Assembly: GCF_009498295.1 (NCBI RefSeq)
Contig: NZ_CP040813.1
Coordinates: forward strand, 2,983,001 to 3,047,000
DNA from: Oceanihabitans sp. IOP_32
Lineage (GTDB): Bacteria > Bacteroidota > Bacteroidia > Flavobacteriales > Flavobacteriaceae
Length of the DNA: 64,000 nt
Direction of reading: 5' to 3'
The notes below the pieces were generated by a model that saw only the letters and a program-made list of their open reading frames with translations, had not been told where the DNA came from and did no database searches. Shown in pieces: positions 26,277-34,857 of this stretch; the stretch's first letter is position 1; the number at the start of each line of letters is the position of its first letter. The translations under genes and the position numbers were made by a program.

Positions 26277-27182
26277 ATGCTTTCAATAAAAAAATATGCA
26301 GCTATCGATATCGGATCCAATGCTGTAAGATTACTTATATCTAATATTATTGAAGAGAAAGGAAAACCTGTGCGATTTAGAAAAAACGCCTTAGTGCGTG
26401 TCCCCATTCGTTTAGGTGCCGATGTTTTCATTAAGGGAAAAATATCTAAAGAAAACACCCAACGTCTTTTAGATACTATGTTGGCTTTTAAGCTTTTAAT
26501 GAAAACTCATAAAGTAGAGAAATATAAAGCTTGTGCCACTTCGGCGATGCGAGAATCTGATAATGGTAAAAAAGTGGTCGATTTGGTACTTGAGCAAGCT
26601 GGTATTAGTATAGATGTTATTGCAGGAGAGGAGGAGGCTGCTATTATTGCCGCAACCGATTTAAATAAATTTATAGATAAAAGTAAAAACTATCTCTATG
26701 TAGATGTGGGTGGCGGAAGCTCAGAGTTTAGTTTTATCCACAAAGGCAAGCAAGAAGCTTCAAAATCTTTTAGAATTGGAACCGTAAGGTTGCTTAATGA
26801 CATTGTTAAAAAGGAGACCTGGGATGAATTAGAGCAGTGGATTAAAACCAATGTTAAAAAATATGAAAAAATTGATGTCTTAGGTTCTGGCGGAAACATA
26901 AATAAAATCTTTAAAATATCGGGTAAATCGATGGGTAAACCACTTAATTACTTTTATTTAACCTCCTACTATCGATTACTACAAAGTTACTCTTACGAAG
27001 AGCGTATCACAGAGCTTTCCCTTAACCAAGATAGAGCCGATGTTATTATTCCTGCAATGCGTATTTACCTTTCTGCCATGAAATGGAGTGGCTCAAAATA
27101 CCTCTATGTTCCGAAAATAGGTCTAGCCGATGGTATTATAAAGAGCATATATTATGAAACCGTTTCTAGTAATTCGCAGTAA
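26277..27182 (+). CDS. ppx: Exopolyphosphatase, Ppx/GppA family
   Basis: 301 residues, the short form lacking the C-terminal HD domain of E. coli Ppx. The sugar kinase/Hsp70-fold motifs are AAIDIGSNAVRLLI (about 8-21), YVDVGGGSSEF (about 142-152) and LGSGGNINK. It should hydrolyse polyphosphate from the end, or pppGpp. The two activities cannot be separated by eye. Placement one base after ppk1 argues for polyphosphate. The IS inserted about 110 bp downstream without touching the gene. Confidence 0.92.
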   Translation: MLSIKKYAAIDIGSNAVRLLISNIIEEKGKPVRFRKNALVRVPIRLGADVFIKGKISKENTQRLLDTMLAFKLLMKTHKVEKYKACATSAMRESDNGKKVVDLVLEQAGISIDVIAGEEEAAIIAATDLNKFIDKSKNYLYVDVGGGSSEFSFIHKGKQEASKSFRIGTVRLLNDIVKKETWDELEQWIKTNVKKYEKIDVLGSGGNINKIFKISGKSMGKPLNYFYLTSYYRLLQSYSYEERITELSLNQDRADVIIPAMRIYLSAMKWSGSKYLYVPKIGLADGIIKSIYYETVSSNSQ

Positions 27183-27288
27183 GAGCCGATAGTAGCATGA
27201 TGATAAACGACGTTAAACCAGTAAAGGTTGGTTTACCAAAATTTCGCTGCATTTGGTGTACTTGCCATTAGCATTAAAGTATTTCTTC

Positions 27289-27294
27289 TAATAA
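27289..27294. repeat. Left target site duplication of the IS
   Basis: TAATAA, repeated exactly at 28936-28941 on the other side of the element. It defines the IS as 27295-28935. Confidence 0.85.
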
Positions 27295-27359
27295 GGCGCA
27301 TTCATAAAACGTTAAAACCTTAGTAAAACCGATATTTTTTTCGTAAATTGAAGTAAATA

Positions 27360-27402
27360 AAAACCCCGAAAAAGGCCATTAAGAGCCAAAAACGGGGTTT
27401 TC
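27360..27402 (+). terminator. Hairpin terminator just upstream of the transposase start
   Basis: AAAACCCCG pairs with CGGGGTTTT, with an inner GGC/GCC stem and flanking A/T runs. It ends about 15 bases before the transposase ATG. It would stop transcripts entering from ppx and so limit accidental transposase expression. Confidence 0.8.
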
Positions 27403-27416
27403 TTTTATCTACAATC

Positions 27417-28772
27417 ATGAAAATACAAAGAATTAGTGAATTACAGCACGAATTTTCATTTTTATCTGCTACTGAAAATTTTGATGCGTTTTATACCCGT
27501 TTTTTAAAGAGTGACCTAGGGAAGATTTACTTAGCTATTCCCTGGAAATCTTTAGTCGAAGCTTTTCAGATTAAAGAAAAAGCATTTGGTTCAAAAATGA
27601 TCTTTAGCCCCAAGGGAAGAATCGCACTGATGTTTTTAAAGCATTACACATGCAGTTCTGATAGGAAGCTGATAGAACAGCTCAATAGTAATATTGATTA
27701 CCAATTTTTTTGTGATATTCATTTAGGGTTTTCTAGGATTACGAATTTTAAAATAGTTAGTCAAATACGCTGTGAACTGGCAGAAAAACTCAAGATTGAC
27801 GCATTAGAAAAGTCACTTTATAAACATTGGCGACCCCATATAGAAAATAAAAATCAAATCACAGTTGATGCCACCTGCTATGAGAGCGAGCTCCGTTATC
27901 CCACGCCTCAAAAGCTCCTATGGGAAGCTGTAGATTGGTTGTATAGGCAGCTAAAAAAAATCTGTAAGGTTTTAGGTTTAAAAATGATGCGCACCAAGTA
28001 TATAAAATGGAAAAAGCGCTATTTTGGATTTAGTAAAATGCGCAGAAAAACCAACAAGAAAAGAAAGCCACTTACCAGGGCGTTATTACACCTATTAAAT
28101 AAGCTTATAGGCTTTGAAAAAGAGCTTCGCACTTCTTATAAACTTGAATGTCGTGTAGCTTATTTTAGAAGAGTCGCTACTATCAAAAAAGTATATGCGC
28201 AGCAACAGCAATACTTTGAAACAGGCGTATCACCAAAAAACAGAATAGTAAGTATTGCGAAAAGTTACCTTAGACCAATAGTGAGAGGAAAAGAAGTAAA
28301 ATCTGTTGAGTTCGGAGCCAAAGTAAACAAGCTGCAAATAGACGGTATCAGCTTTATAGAGCATTTAAATTTCAATGCTTTTAATGAAGGTACAAGATTA
28401 AAGAAAACCATTTACAAAGCACAATCGCTTACAAAAATAAAAACAAAAATAGTAGGAGCCGATGCTATTTATGCCACCAATATGAACCGCAAATTTGTTA
28501 CCAAGAACAATATCAAGACGGACTTCAAGCGTAAAGGCAAGCTTCCTAAAAACTATCAGCAAGAAAAAAAACTCAAAGCATTAATTGCTAAAGAGCGAGC
28601 TACTAGGCTAGAAGGTAGTTTTGGAAATGAAAAAGAGCACTATCATCTCAAAAAAATAAAAGCCAAGACGAAAGCTACTGAAAAACTATGGATCTTCTTT
28701 GGTATACATACCGCCAATGCTCTGGAAATAGGTAGGAGAATACAAAATAATCTAAACCAGATGGCCGCATAA
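27417..28772 (+). CDS. DDE transposase (N-terminal DUF772/PF05598-type domain)
   Basis: 451 residues. The N-terminal helical domain (about 45-125) has GRIALMFLKHYTCSSDRKLIEQL and YQFFCDIHLGF, the pattern of the transposase InsH-type N domain (PF05598) seen in IS5/IS1182 relatives. The catalytic triad is probably Asp151 (TVDATCYESE), Asp349 (GADAIYAT) and Glu399 (RLEGSFGNEKEH). A Lys/Arg-rich stretch (about 190-220) may bind DNA. The gene is intact, so the element is probably active. Exact IS family needs an ISfinder comparison. Confidence 0.92.
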   Translation: MKIQRISELQHEFSFLSATENFDAFYTRFLKSDLGKIYLAIPWKSLVEAFQIKEKAFGSKMIFSPKGRIALMFLKHYTCSSDRKLIEQLNSNIDYQFFCDIHLGFSRITNFKIVSQIRCELAEKLKIDALEKSLYKHWRPHIENKNQITVDATCYESELRYPTPQKLLWEAVDWLYRQLKKICKVLGLKMMRTKYIKWKKRYFGFSKMRRKTNKKRKPLTRALLHLLNKLIGFEKELRTSYKLECRVAYFRRVATIKKVYAQQQQYFETGVSPKNRIVSIAKSYLRPIVRGKEVKSVEFGAKVNKLQIDGISFIEHLNFNAFNEGTRLKKTIYKAQSLTKIKTKIVGADAIYATNMNRKFVTKNNIKTDFKRKGKLPKNYQQEKKLKALIAKERATRLEGSFGNEKEHYHLKKIKAKTKATEKLWIFFGIHTANALEIGRRIQNNLNQMAA

Positions 28773-28857
28773 ATTTAAGAGTTAAAACATCATGGGATAA
28801 GTATGCCTTGTCGGTAATAAAAATATAATTTTTGACCCAAAAACTTAAAAAAGAAAA

Positions 28858-28896
28858 CCCAAGACTTAAAAATGAATTAAATCTTGGATTTTTTTT
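28858..28896 (+). terminator. Terminator after the transposase
   Basis: CCAAGACTT pairs, with one mismatch, with AAATCTTGG, followed by a run of eight Ts, inside the right end of the IS. Confidence 0.75.
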
Positions 28897-28935
28897 ATCG
28901 ATAACATTCATCATGGGTTAAATTCTGAATGTGCC

Positions 28936-28941
28936 TAATAA
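28936..28941. repeat. Right target site duplication of the IS
   Basis: TAATAA, the partner of 27289-27294. Confidence 0.85.
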
Positions 28942-29055
28942 GTGATTCAAACCGACTTTATTTTTATCAGATTTGGACTTAAGTTGTAATTGTGATTTTA
29001 AGGGGCTTTATTTTGAAAAGTAAAAAGACCAAAACCCTTTATATGTCCTGCCAAA

Positions 29056-29637
29056 TTATCCGTGAATGGTTTCGCTTTTTCCTAAATTAGCCATTATTTT
29101 ACTTTCATAATCAAGCAATTGTTGCCATTTCCGATTTACTTCTTCTTTATTGCCATACTGTCTGGCAAATCCTAAAAACATGGTATAATGGTTGGCTTCA
29201 CTCACCATTAATTTCCTGTAAAACTCGGCTAATTCTTTATCTTGTAATTCCTCCGAAAGTAATCTAAAACGTTCACAACTCCGAGCTTCAATTAGTGCAG
29301 CGTAGAGTAAACGATTTACCAATTGTGTGGTTCGACTCCCGCCTTTAGGGAAAAACTTTAGTAGTTGTACCACATAATCATCACGTCGATCTCTGCCTAA
29401 GGTCCAACCGCGTTTAATAATAATGTCATGAACCATTTTAAAATGGCTAATTTCTTCTTTAACTAAGGCGACCATTTCTTGAACTAAATCGGTATACTCT
29501 GGGAAACTAACAATCAATGATATGGCAGTGCTCGTCGCCTTTTGTTCGCAAAAAGCGTGGTCTGTAAGAATGTCTTCAATGTTTTTTTCTACGATGTTTA
29601 CCCATCGTGGATCAGTTGGCAATTTTAATCCGAGCAT
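29056..29637 (-). CDS. miaE: tRNA-(ms2io6A)-hydroxylase MiaE
   Basis: 193 residues. A non-haem di-iron, ferritin-like four-helix protein that hydroxylates the isopentenyl side chain of modified A37 in tRNA. Iron ligand motifs are EEISHFKMVH, EARSCERFRLL and SEANHYTMFLGFARQY. DHAFCEQKATSTA near the N terminus is also family-typical. It is transcribed alone, convergent with the IS. Confidence 0.94.
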   Translation of the reverse strand: MLGLKLPTDPRWVNIVEKNIEDILTDHAFCEQKATSTAISLIVSFPEYTDLVQEMVALVKEEISHFKMVHDIIIKRGWTLGRDRRDDYVVQLLKFFPKGGSRTTQLVNRLLYAALIEARSCERFRLLSEELQDKELAEFYRKLMVSEANHYTMFLGFARQYGNKEEVNRKWQQLLDYESKIMANLGKSETIHG

Positions 29638-29782
29638 ATTGCATTAGGTTTTAATTAGGCTTAATATATTTTAAGCTCCTTAAATATATTGATAATAATG
29701 CGAAAATGGTTTAAAAATGTTGTTTTTATAGATATAGATAAAAAATTGTACACAAAATACAAAAAGCTATAATTTGGTTATT

Positions 29783-29950
29783 TCATTGGTGGTATTTTTT
29801 ACCGACAGGAAATACATCTGTTTTTTTATGCTGTGTAAATCTCATGTATAATTCCAAATTAGCAATGCAATGTCGCCTATAATTTGTTCTTTTACGCCCA
29901 TATTTCGGAATAACATAAAACCATAACTTGGGCTATGCTTTGATTTTAGC
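29783..29950 (-). pseudogene. Possible gene relic in the miaE-dnaX spacer
   Basis: Inside the 588 bp spacer, one minus-strand frame (29783-29932, about 49 codons) reads like protein: it contains PKLWFYVIPKYGRKRTN, RRHCIANLELYMRFTQH and ends VGKKYHQ-stop. It is cut upstream by a TAG within about AKIKA-stop-PKLW and then another stop. No start or ribosome site is evident. It may be the decayed end of a lost gene or part of an interspersed repeat. The rest of 29638-30226 shows nothing else. Confidence 0.3.
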
Positions 29951-30226
29951 TCACGTTCATATTATAGTAAAATAACGAGTTCGTGAATCTGCGATTTCTA
30001 TTTCAACTGAACAAAAATTAATTCAAATAGAACATACCATATTTCAAAATTAAATAGGTATAACTAGAGTTCTTCTTAAGTATTTTCCAAACAGAATACG
30101 CAGGCGAACAACAATTTGTAAAATTTAAACTGTTGAAATTATTTATATTTTTTTTGGGAGTTTCGTTTTGTAAGAGAACACCTGAGTTGTTGTTAAGCTA
30201 AAACATACAATCTAAATTTAGACTTT

Positions 30227-31960
30227 TTAAATATCTAAATTAAATGTTTTCCGCAGTAGATCAATATTAGGGTTTTTAGATTTTAATTTTTCATATTTAT
30301 CCATATCGGTATAAACATATTGTTTTTCTAAAACTTCGTTTACTGTTATGGATAGGTTAATATTATAATTATTTAATGTTTTTCTAATAAATGCTAATAA
30401 ATCGTACTGCTGGCGTTCTACTTCCAGCTTATTGGTTGCGTTGGGAAATTCTAAATGAATGGTTGTTTCTTTTAGTTTTGGAGTATCTATAGATAAGACT
30501 GAGGCTAAGTTATGCTGTCCTTTGTCGCGTAGGTTTTTAATATACGTATTCCAGGTTTCTATTAATTGTTTTTCTGTAAAGTCTTGCGTAGGTAAATTTT
30601 CTTCATCTACCACAACATCTATTTGTCGTAATTGATGTTCTTTTTTAGCTTTTATACTACTTAAAGATAGTCCCGAAGTACGTTTATTACTTAGGTTTAA
30701 AGAAATTTTTGGTTGTTCTTTTACTTGTAAATGGGCTCCCTTGCTTGTCAAGTTTTCTTTTTCTGCATGATTATTTGATACTTTAGCTTTTAAAGTATCG
30801 TTAGCAGTTTGTTTTGACTGGACATTTACAGGAATAGGCGTGATCCCTTTATCTTTAAAATACGAGGGCGGTATTATATAATGTTTAGTGTTTTTTTTTT
30901 CTCCATCGAAAGTGATAGAGGCAAGCTGCATTAAACAAAGTTCAACGAGTAAGCGTTGGTTTTTGCTGGTCTTGTACTTTAAGTCGCAGTCGTTGGCGAG
31001 ATTTATGCCATGCATTAAGAATTCTGGAGTGGCCTTTTGAGCTTGCTCTAAATATTTCTTCTTGGTCCGTTCGCCAACCTCAAGAAGGTTGATAGTTTCA
31101 GGAGTTTTACTAACCAATAAATCTCTAAAATGCGAAGCTAATCCAGCAATGTAATGCTGACCATCAAATCCTTTTGATAGCGTATTGTTAAATTGAAGTA
31201 ACAAATCAGGTATTTTGTTTTCTAAAATAAGATCTGTACTTGTAAAATAGGTCTCGTAATCTAATACGTTTAAATTCTCGGTTACAGCTTGCCTGGTAAG
31301 GTTTTTACCAGAAAAACTAACAACACGATCGAAAATAGATAAAGCGTCACGCATAGCGCCATCAGCTTTCTGAGCTATTATGTGTAGCGCATCATCATCG
31401 GCAGTTATATCTTGCTCTTCAGCAATATATTTTAGGTAAGCTTTGGCATCTTTAACCGTAATGCGTTTAAAATCGAAAATTTGGCAACGCGATAAAATGG
31501 TTGGAATAATTTTATGCTTTTCGGTAGTTGCTAAAATAAAAATACAATGTTTAGGAGGTTCTTCTAAAGTCTTTAAAAAAGCATTAAAAGCGGCTTGAGA
31601 GAGCATATGTACCTCGTCGATAATATACACTTTATATTTACCAACTTGTGGTGGGATACGCACTTGATCGGTTAAACTTCTAATATCATCTACCGAATTG
31701 TTTGAAGCCGCATCTAATTCAAAAATATTAAAAGCAAAATCTTCATCGCCAGTTTCACCGCCATCACTGTTAATCATTTTGGCTAAAATACGAGCACAAG
31801 TTGTTTTGCCAACGCCACGAGGACCAGTAAATAAAAGGGCCTGCGCTAAATGATTGTTTTCTATAGCATTTTGTAAGGTGTTTGTAATAGCCTGTTGCCC
31901 AACCACGTCTTTAAACGTTTGGGGTCTGTACTTACGGGCCGATACTACAAAGTGTTCCAT
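30227..31960 (-). CDS. dnaX: DNA polymerase III subunits gamma and tau
   Basis: 577 residues, the ATPase of the clamp loader. It begins YRPQTFKDVVGQ. Walker A is GPRGVGKTTCARILA (about 46-60), Walker B region VYIIDEVHMLS, sensor 1 LATTEKHKIIPTILSRCQIF. The C-terminal part is a poorly conserved linker and tail. The four-cysteine zinc module that most bacterial DnaX proteins carry between Walker A and B is replaced here by NSDGGETGDEDFAFNI without cysteines. It is the longest gene of its transcript, with a clear promoter at 31978-32008. Confidence 0.95.
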   Translation of the reverse strand: MEHFVVSARKYRPQTFKDVVGQQAITNTLQNAIENNHLAQALLFTGPRGVGKTTCARILAKMINSDGGETGDEDFAFNIFELDAASNNSVDDIRSLTDQVRIPPQVGKYKVYIIDEVHMLSQAAFNAFLKTLEEPPKHCIFILATTEKHKIIPTILSRCQIFDFKRITVKDAKAYLKYIAEEQDITADDDALHIIAQKADGAMRDALSIFDRVVSFSGKNLTRQAVTENLNVLDYETYFTSTDLILENKIPDLLLQFNNTLSKGFDGQHYIAGLASHFRDLLVSKTPETINLLEVGERTKKKYLEQAQKATPEFLMHGINLANDCDLKYKTSKNQRLLVELCLMQLASITFDGEKKNTKHYIIPPSYFKDKGITPIPVNVQSKQTANDTLKAKVSNNHAEKENLTSKGAHLQVKEQPKISLNLSNKRTSGLSLSSIKAKKEHQLRQIDVVVDEENLPTQDFTEKQLIETWNTYIKNLRDKGQHNLASVLSIDTPKLKETTIHLEFPNATNKLEVERQQYDLLAFIRKTLNNYNINLSITVNEVLEKQYVYTDMDKYEKLKSKNPNIDLLRKTFNLDI

Positions 31961-31977
31961 TGAAATTATCTATGTAA

Positions 31978-32008
31978 CAAAGTTAGAAATTCAATTTGGA
32001 TTATTCAA
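31978..32008 (-). promoter_or_regulatory. Promoter of dnaX
   Basis: On the minus strand: TTG (32008-32006), 20 bases, then TAACTTTG (31985-31978), a full Bacteroidota -33/-7 pair. The leader is about 12 bases. Confidence 0.55.
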
Positions 32009-32042
32009 TTTTAGCGTTAGAATTTAAGGTGAGTTATTAACA

Positions 32043-32061
32043 AAATTCAATAATTGAATTT
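32043..32061. promoter_or_regulatory. Palindrome between dnaX and the 32151 ORF
   Basis: AAATTCAAT-A-ATTGAATTT is a perfect 9 bp inverted repeat around one base, the shape of a dimeric repressor site. Its owner is unknown. Confidence 0.35.
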
Positions 32062-32150
32062 GTAAATTTTTTATTTGATTGTTTTTATTTATCAAAAAAA
32101 TAAAAAGTATTTGAGTATTGAAAATGGTATGATAAAAATAAACAGTCCTT

Positions 32151-32321
32151 TTGGAAAAAAAACTAGAGATTGAAGAAATAAAACAGATTAACAAATTCGC
32201 GGGCGACTATATTTTAAAATCAGATAGCAAGGAACTTGTAATTAATACGCTCATAATCGATTCAAATTCTCTTAGTTTATTGGATGCGGAATTGGAAAAA
32301 CTTAACATAGAATGGCGTTAA
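32151..32321 (+). CDS. Possible small ORF or gene remnant, 56 residues
   Basis: A TTG-started frame reading MEKKLEIEEIKQ near its start and LLDAELEKLNIEWR at its end. Composition and codon pattern look like real protein, with a stop 12 bases upstream of the TTG and no ATG. It may be a genuine small gene with a rare start or the 3' remnant of a larger one. No ribosome binding site is clear. It lies just before rnpB on the same strand. Confidence 0.3.
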   Translation: MEKKLEIEEIKQINKFAGDYILKSDSKELVINTLIIDSNSLSLLDAELEKLNIEWR

Positions 32322-32416
32322 AGTTTGAAGAAAAACAGTTTATATATTTAAACGAGACTATTATTTCCCAAAAAAAAAAAAAACATATATTCTTAGATTT
32401 TAGCATTAGTTTATTG

Positions 32417-32424
32417 TAATTTTG
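32417..32424 (+). promoter_or_regulatory. -7 box of rnpB
   Basis: TAATTTTG matches TAnnTTTG and ends five bases before the first base of helix P1, so it places the RNA 5' end at about 32430. Confidence 0.65.
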
Positions 32425-32429
32425 TATTG

Positions 32430-32749
32430 AAGTAAATCGCCTTATCGCTGTCTCGATTTTTCGAGGTGGAGGAAAGTCCGAACACCAAAGTGCAACATAG
32501 TGGTTAACAGCCACCAGTCGAGAGGCTAGGAAAAGTGCAACAGAAAGAATGTACAGGTTATGCTGTAGTGAAATCAGGTAAACTCTATGTGGTGCAATGC
32601 CATGTAAACCAGTGCTTGAGAGTGGCACGTTCGATGCTGGAGGGTAGGCAGCTAAAGTGTTTTGGTAACAAAACACGCAGATAAATGATAAGGAGGTCTT
32701 GTTTTTTTTTAAACTTTAGACTTACAGAATTCGGCTTATAGATTTGCTT
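32430..32749 (+). ncRNA. rnpB: RNase P RNA (bacterial type A)
   Basis: The catalytic RNA of RNase P, which matures tRNA 5' ends. AAGTAAATC (32430-32438) pairs along its whole length with GATTTGCTT (32741-32749) as P1. The universally conserved GGAGGAAAGTCCGAAC (from about 32468) and ACAGAATTCGGCTTATAG (from about 32724) form P4. AGAAAG-type and CAGGTTATGC-type core segments lie between. Its length of about 320 is normal for the group. Promoter at 32417, terminator at 32760. Confidence 0.96.
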
Positions 32750-32759
32750 AATTATAAAT

Positions 32760-32792
32760 AACCCTTCTTAATCAGTTAAGAAGGGTTTTTTA
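32760..32792 (+). terminator. Terminator of rnpB
   Basis: AACCCTTCTTAA, loop TCAG, TTAAGAAGGGTT, then Ts. The A-rich left side may also help the convergent gene at 32802. Confidence 0.9.
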
Positions 32793-32801
32793 ATAAGCGT
32801 T

Positions 32802-33320
32802 TTATTCTACGGCTAAAGAGGTGTTTTGTTCGAGTTGTTCGGCCTCTAATTCGATAAATGCAGCCGTTAGTTTTGCAGTGTCGTAATAACCGTATTCTTT
32901 TAATATTTTTCCATCTAAAAACTGGGTGGTTAAATGCACCGGAAAAGTTATTTCTTTACCATTAGCTTTTAGTTTACCACTCCAAACCGACCAGTAGTTT
33001 ACCCATTTATTATTGTCCTTATCGATAACCATTTCTAAAATGGTCTTGTCTTCAACAAAACCATAAGAAGCGAAGTTAGCGATAATATCTTGTTGGCGTT
33101 TTAAGCTTTCTAAATAAGGAATTCCTGTATTTTGGTTGTGAAATACTTGTGCGCTGTCTAAAAATTGCGATTTATAGGTGGTCCAATCTTGATTTTCGTA
33201 TGCCTTTATACGCGTTTTTATGGCTTCAATTTCTTGAGATTCAGAAAAATACTGCTGTGGTTTGTTATCACAAGATAAAATAAGACTAAAAATGAGACCT
33301 AAGAGGAAGAGCTTTTTCAT
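32802..33320 (-). CDS. NTF2-like (SnoaL-type) lipoprotein
   Basis: 172 residues. The lipoprotein signal MKKLFLLGLIFSLILSC gives a lipidated Cys17. The mature part (about 30-150) has the helix-rich start (EIEAIKTRIKAYENQDW) and curved-sheet pattern (KWVNYWSVWSGKLKANGKEI) of nuclear transport factor 2-like proteins. Such domains are often enzymes or binding scaffolds. No catalytic residue set is evident here. Convergent with rnpB. Confidence 0.75.
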   Translation of the reverse strand: MKKLFLLGLIFSLILSCDNKPQQYFSESQEIEAIKTRIKAYENQDWTTYKSQFLDSAQVFHNQNTGIPYLESLKRQQDIIANFASYGFVEDKTILEMVIDKDNNKWVNYWSVWSGKLKANGKEITFPVHLTTQFLDGKILKEYGYYDTAKLTAAFIELEAEQLEQNTSLAVE

Positions 33321-33487
33321 TATGTTTAAGGTATTGGTTCATATTAATTTCCCGCAAATAACCCTAAACAAACGTCATGGTGTATAAGACTTCGATGTGC
33401 TGTTAAGTATAGTAATAGAGTTTAGTAGTTTTTGCTGAATACTAATATATTAAAAAAATGGCAGTTATTAGCTTAAAAATCAAAAAA

Positions 33488-34027
33488 CTAGTCAGCTTTG
33501 AAAAAACTAAATATATTTCCGCCATAACTTTTGGAGTCGCTAAAATTGTCGAGATGTGATAAATCGGTATGTTTGGAATGCTCAATAATAAGCCAACCGT
33601 CTTCTAACAAGAGCTCATTCTTAAAAACTAATACCACTATGTTTGCAAACTGATCTACAGTGAAGTCGTAAGGCGGATCTGCAAAAATAATATGGGCTTG
33701 TTGCGTAGCTTTTTCTAGATATGTAAACACATTGCTTTTAACAGTATGTATGGGCATACTAAAGGCTTGGGCCGTTTTATTAATGAATTTAATACACCCA
33801 AAATTTTGATCTACACTAGTGATGTGCTCGGTGCCACGTGAGGCGAATTCGTAACTTATATTACCTGTTCCAGCAAATAAATCGACCACGGTAATGGCTC
33901 CAAAGTCAAAGTTATTGTTAATAATATTAAATAACGATTCCTTAGCCATATCTGTTGTAGGACGCACAGGTAAGTTTTTTGGGGCAATAATTTTTCTACT
34001 TTTATGTGTTCCTGATATAATACGCAT
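33488..34027 (-). CDS. rsmD: 16S rRNA (guanine966-N2)-methyltransferase RsmD
   Basis: 179 residues. It opens MRIISGTHKSRKI, the family signature. The SAM-binding motif is VVDLFAGTGNISYEFASRG (about 61-79) and the catalytic motif is FADPPYDF. It methylates G966 of 16S rRNA. Its ATG coincides with the last base of the DUF3822 stop, so the two are cotranscribed. Confidence 0.94.
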   Translation of the reverse strand: MRIISGTHKSRKIIAPKNLPVRPTTDMAKESLFNIINNNFDFGAITVVDLFAGTGNISYEFASRGTEHITSVDQNFGCIKFINKTAQAFSMPIHTVKSNVFTYLEKATQQAHIIFADPPYDFTVDQFANIVVLVFKNELLLEDGWLIIEHSKHTDLSHLDNFSDSKSYGGNIFSFFKAD

Positions 34028-34857
34028 TAAAAACTATGTATTAAAGTGAAATTACTATGATTGTATTGTGGCTGAGCATTTATACTATATTTGTAGTTGT
34101 CTTCTCGGTCTCCAAGAAAAACAAATCCAATATATTTATAAGCGATGATGTATAAATCATCCTTATTATCTATTTCCCCAATAAAAACTAAAGTTAGCGT
34201 CTCTGGGTTTATCTGCAGTTGTTCTGCTGTAAAAAGTACATAATAAATAAAATCTTCTTTGGTACTGTAATGGAATGTATTATACAATAGTAATTTCCCA
34301 CTTTTTACTACAATAATTTCAAAGCGATCGTTATCAATATTTACAAAAAACTTAGTGTTTGTACTTTGCTTCTCCGATGTTAAAATACGTTCTATTAAAA
34401 TAGTCGAAAAGTGTTTATAGGTAAAGCTTCCAAACCTATCGTATATAAAATTATTAATATTTATGTACGGCACATATACATTTACGCTATGGTTTGTTGG
34501 TATGTCATCGTAAGCGATAAAATCTGATTTAAGAATTTTAGAGTTAAACTTTAAATAATCGGCTAAGCAATCTTCTCTAAAAAATTTCTTAGGAACTAGG
34601 GTAGAGAGTTCGTTATCGTGAATTACATTTACCTTATTAAAGGTAGTTTGCAGTACAGCTTCTTCACTAAACTGGTATTCTAGTTTGTGTAAGACTTCAA
34701 ACGGATTTAATTTTTTTTCGAAATCAAGCTGTTTTAGCGCCGTTATTGTATTGGTACTGTGATTTAGGATACAAAAAGAAAGTCCACTCAAGCTTATTTG
34801 AATGGACAATTCTAGATGATTATCTTTATGGTATGTTTTAGTTGCTGCCAACACCAA
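34027..34857 (-). CDS. DUF3822 family protein
   Basis: 276 residues, matching the flavobacterial DUF3822 family that accompanies rsmD. LSIQISLSGLSFCILN at the start and an ASKHA-like sequence of strands (FFVNIDNDRFEIIVVKSGKLLLYNTF) suggest an actin/Hsp70-type fold, as in pilus ATPase PilM. This is an inference. It overlaps the upstream membrane protein by 20 bp and rsmD by 1 bp. Confidence 0.85.
   Translation of the reverse strand: MVLAATKTYHKDNHLELSIQISLSGLSFCILNHSTNTITALKQLDFEKKLNPFEVLHKLEYQFSEEAVLQTTFNKVNVIHDNELSTLVPKKFFREDCLADYLKFNSKILKSDFIAYDDIPTNHSVNVYVPYININNFIYDRFGSFTYKHFSTILIERILTSEKQSTNTKFFVNIDNDRFEIIVVKSGKLLLYNTFHYSTKEDFIYYVLFTAEQLQINPETLTLVFIGEIDNKDDLYIIAYKYIGFVFLGDREDNYKYSINAQPQYNHSNFTLIHSF

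Larger units (their letters stand above)
27295..28935 (+). mobile_element. Complete IS element, 1641 bp, IS5/IS1182-like
   Basis: Bounded by imperfect inverted repeats: GGCGCATTCATAA at the left and, read inward, GGCACATTCAGAA at the right. It is flanked by the 6 bp duplication TAATAA. It holds one full transposase gene with its own upstream and downstream hairpin terminators. A second, inverted copy begins at the left edge of the window. It sits between ppx and miaE and breaks no gene. Confidence 0.93.

Noticed and set aside
28675-28914. 79-codon minus-strand frame at the IS right end
   Set aside because: It overlaps the transposase end and the IS terminator hairpin; no protein signal.
32302-32676. 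124-codon minus-strand open frame
   Set aside because: It lies across rnpB, whose conserved RNA core explains the sequence.
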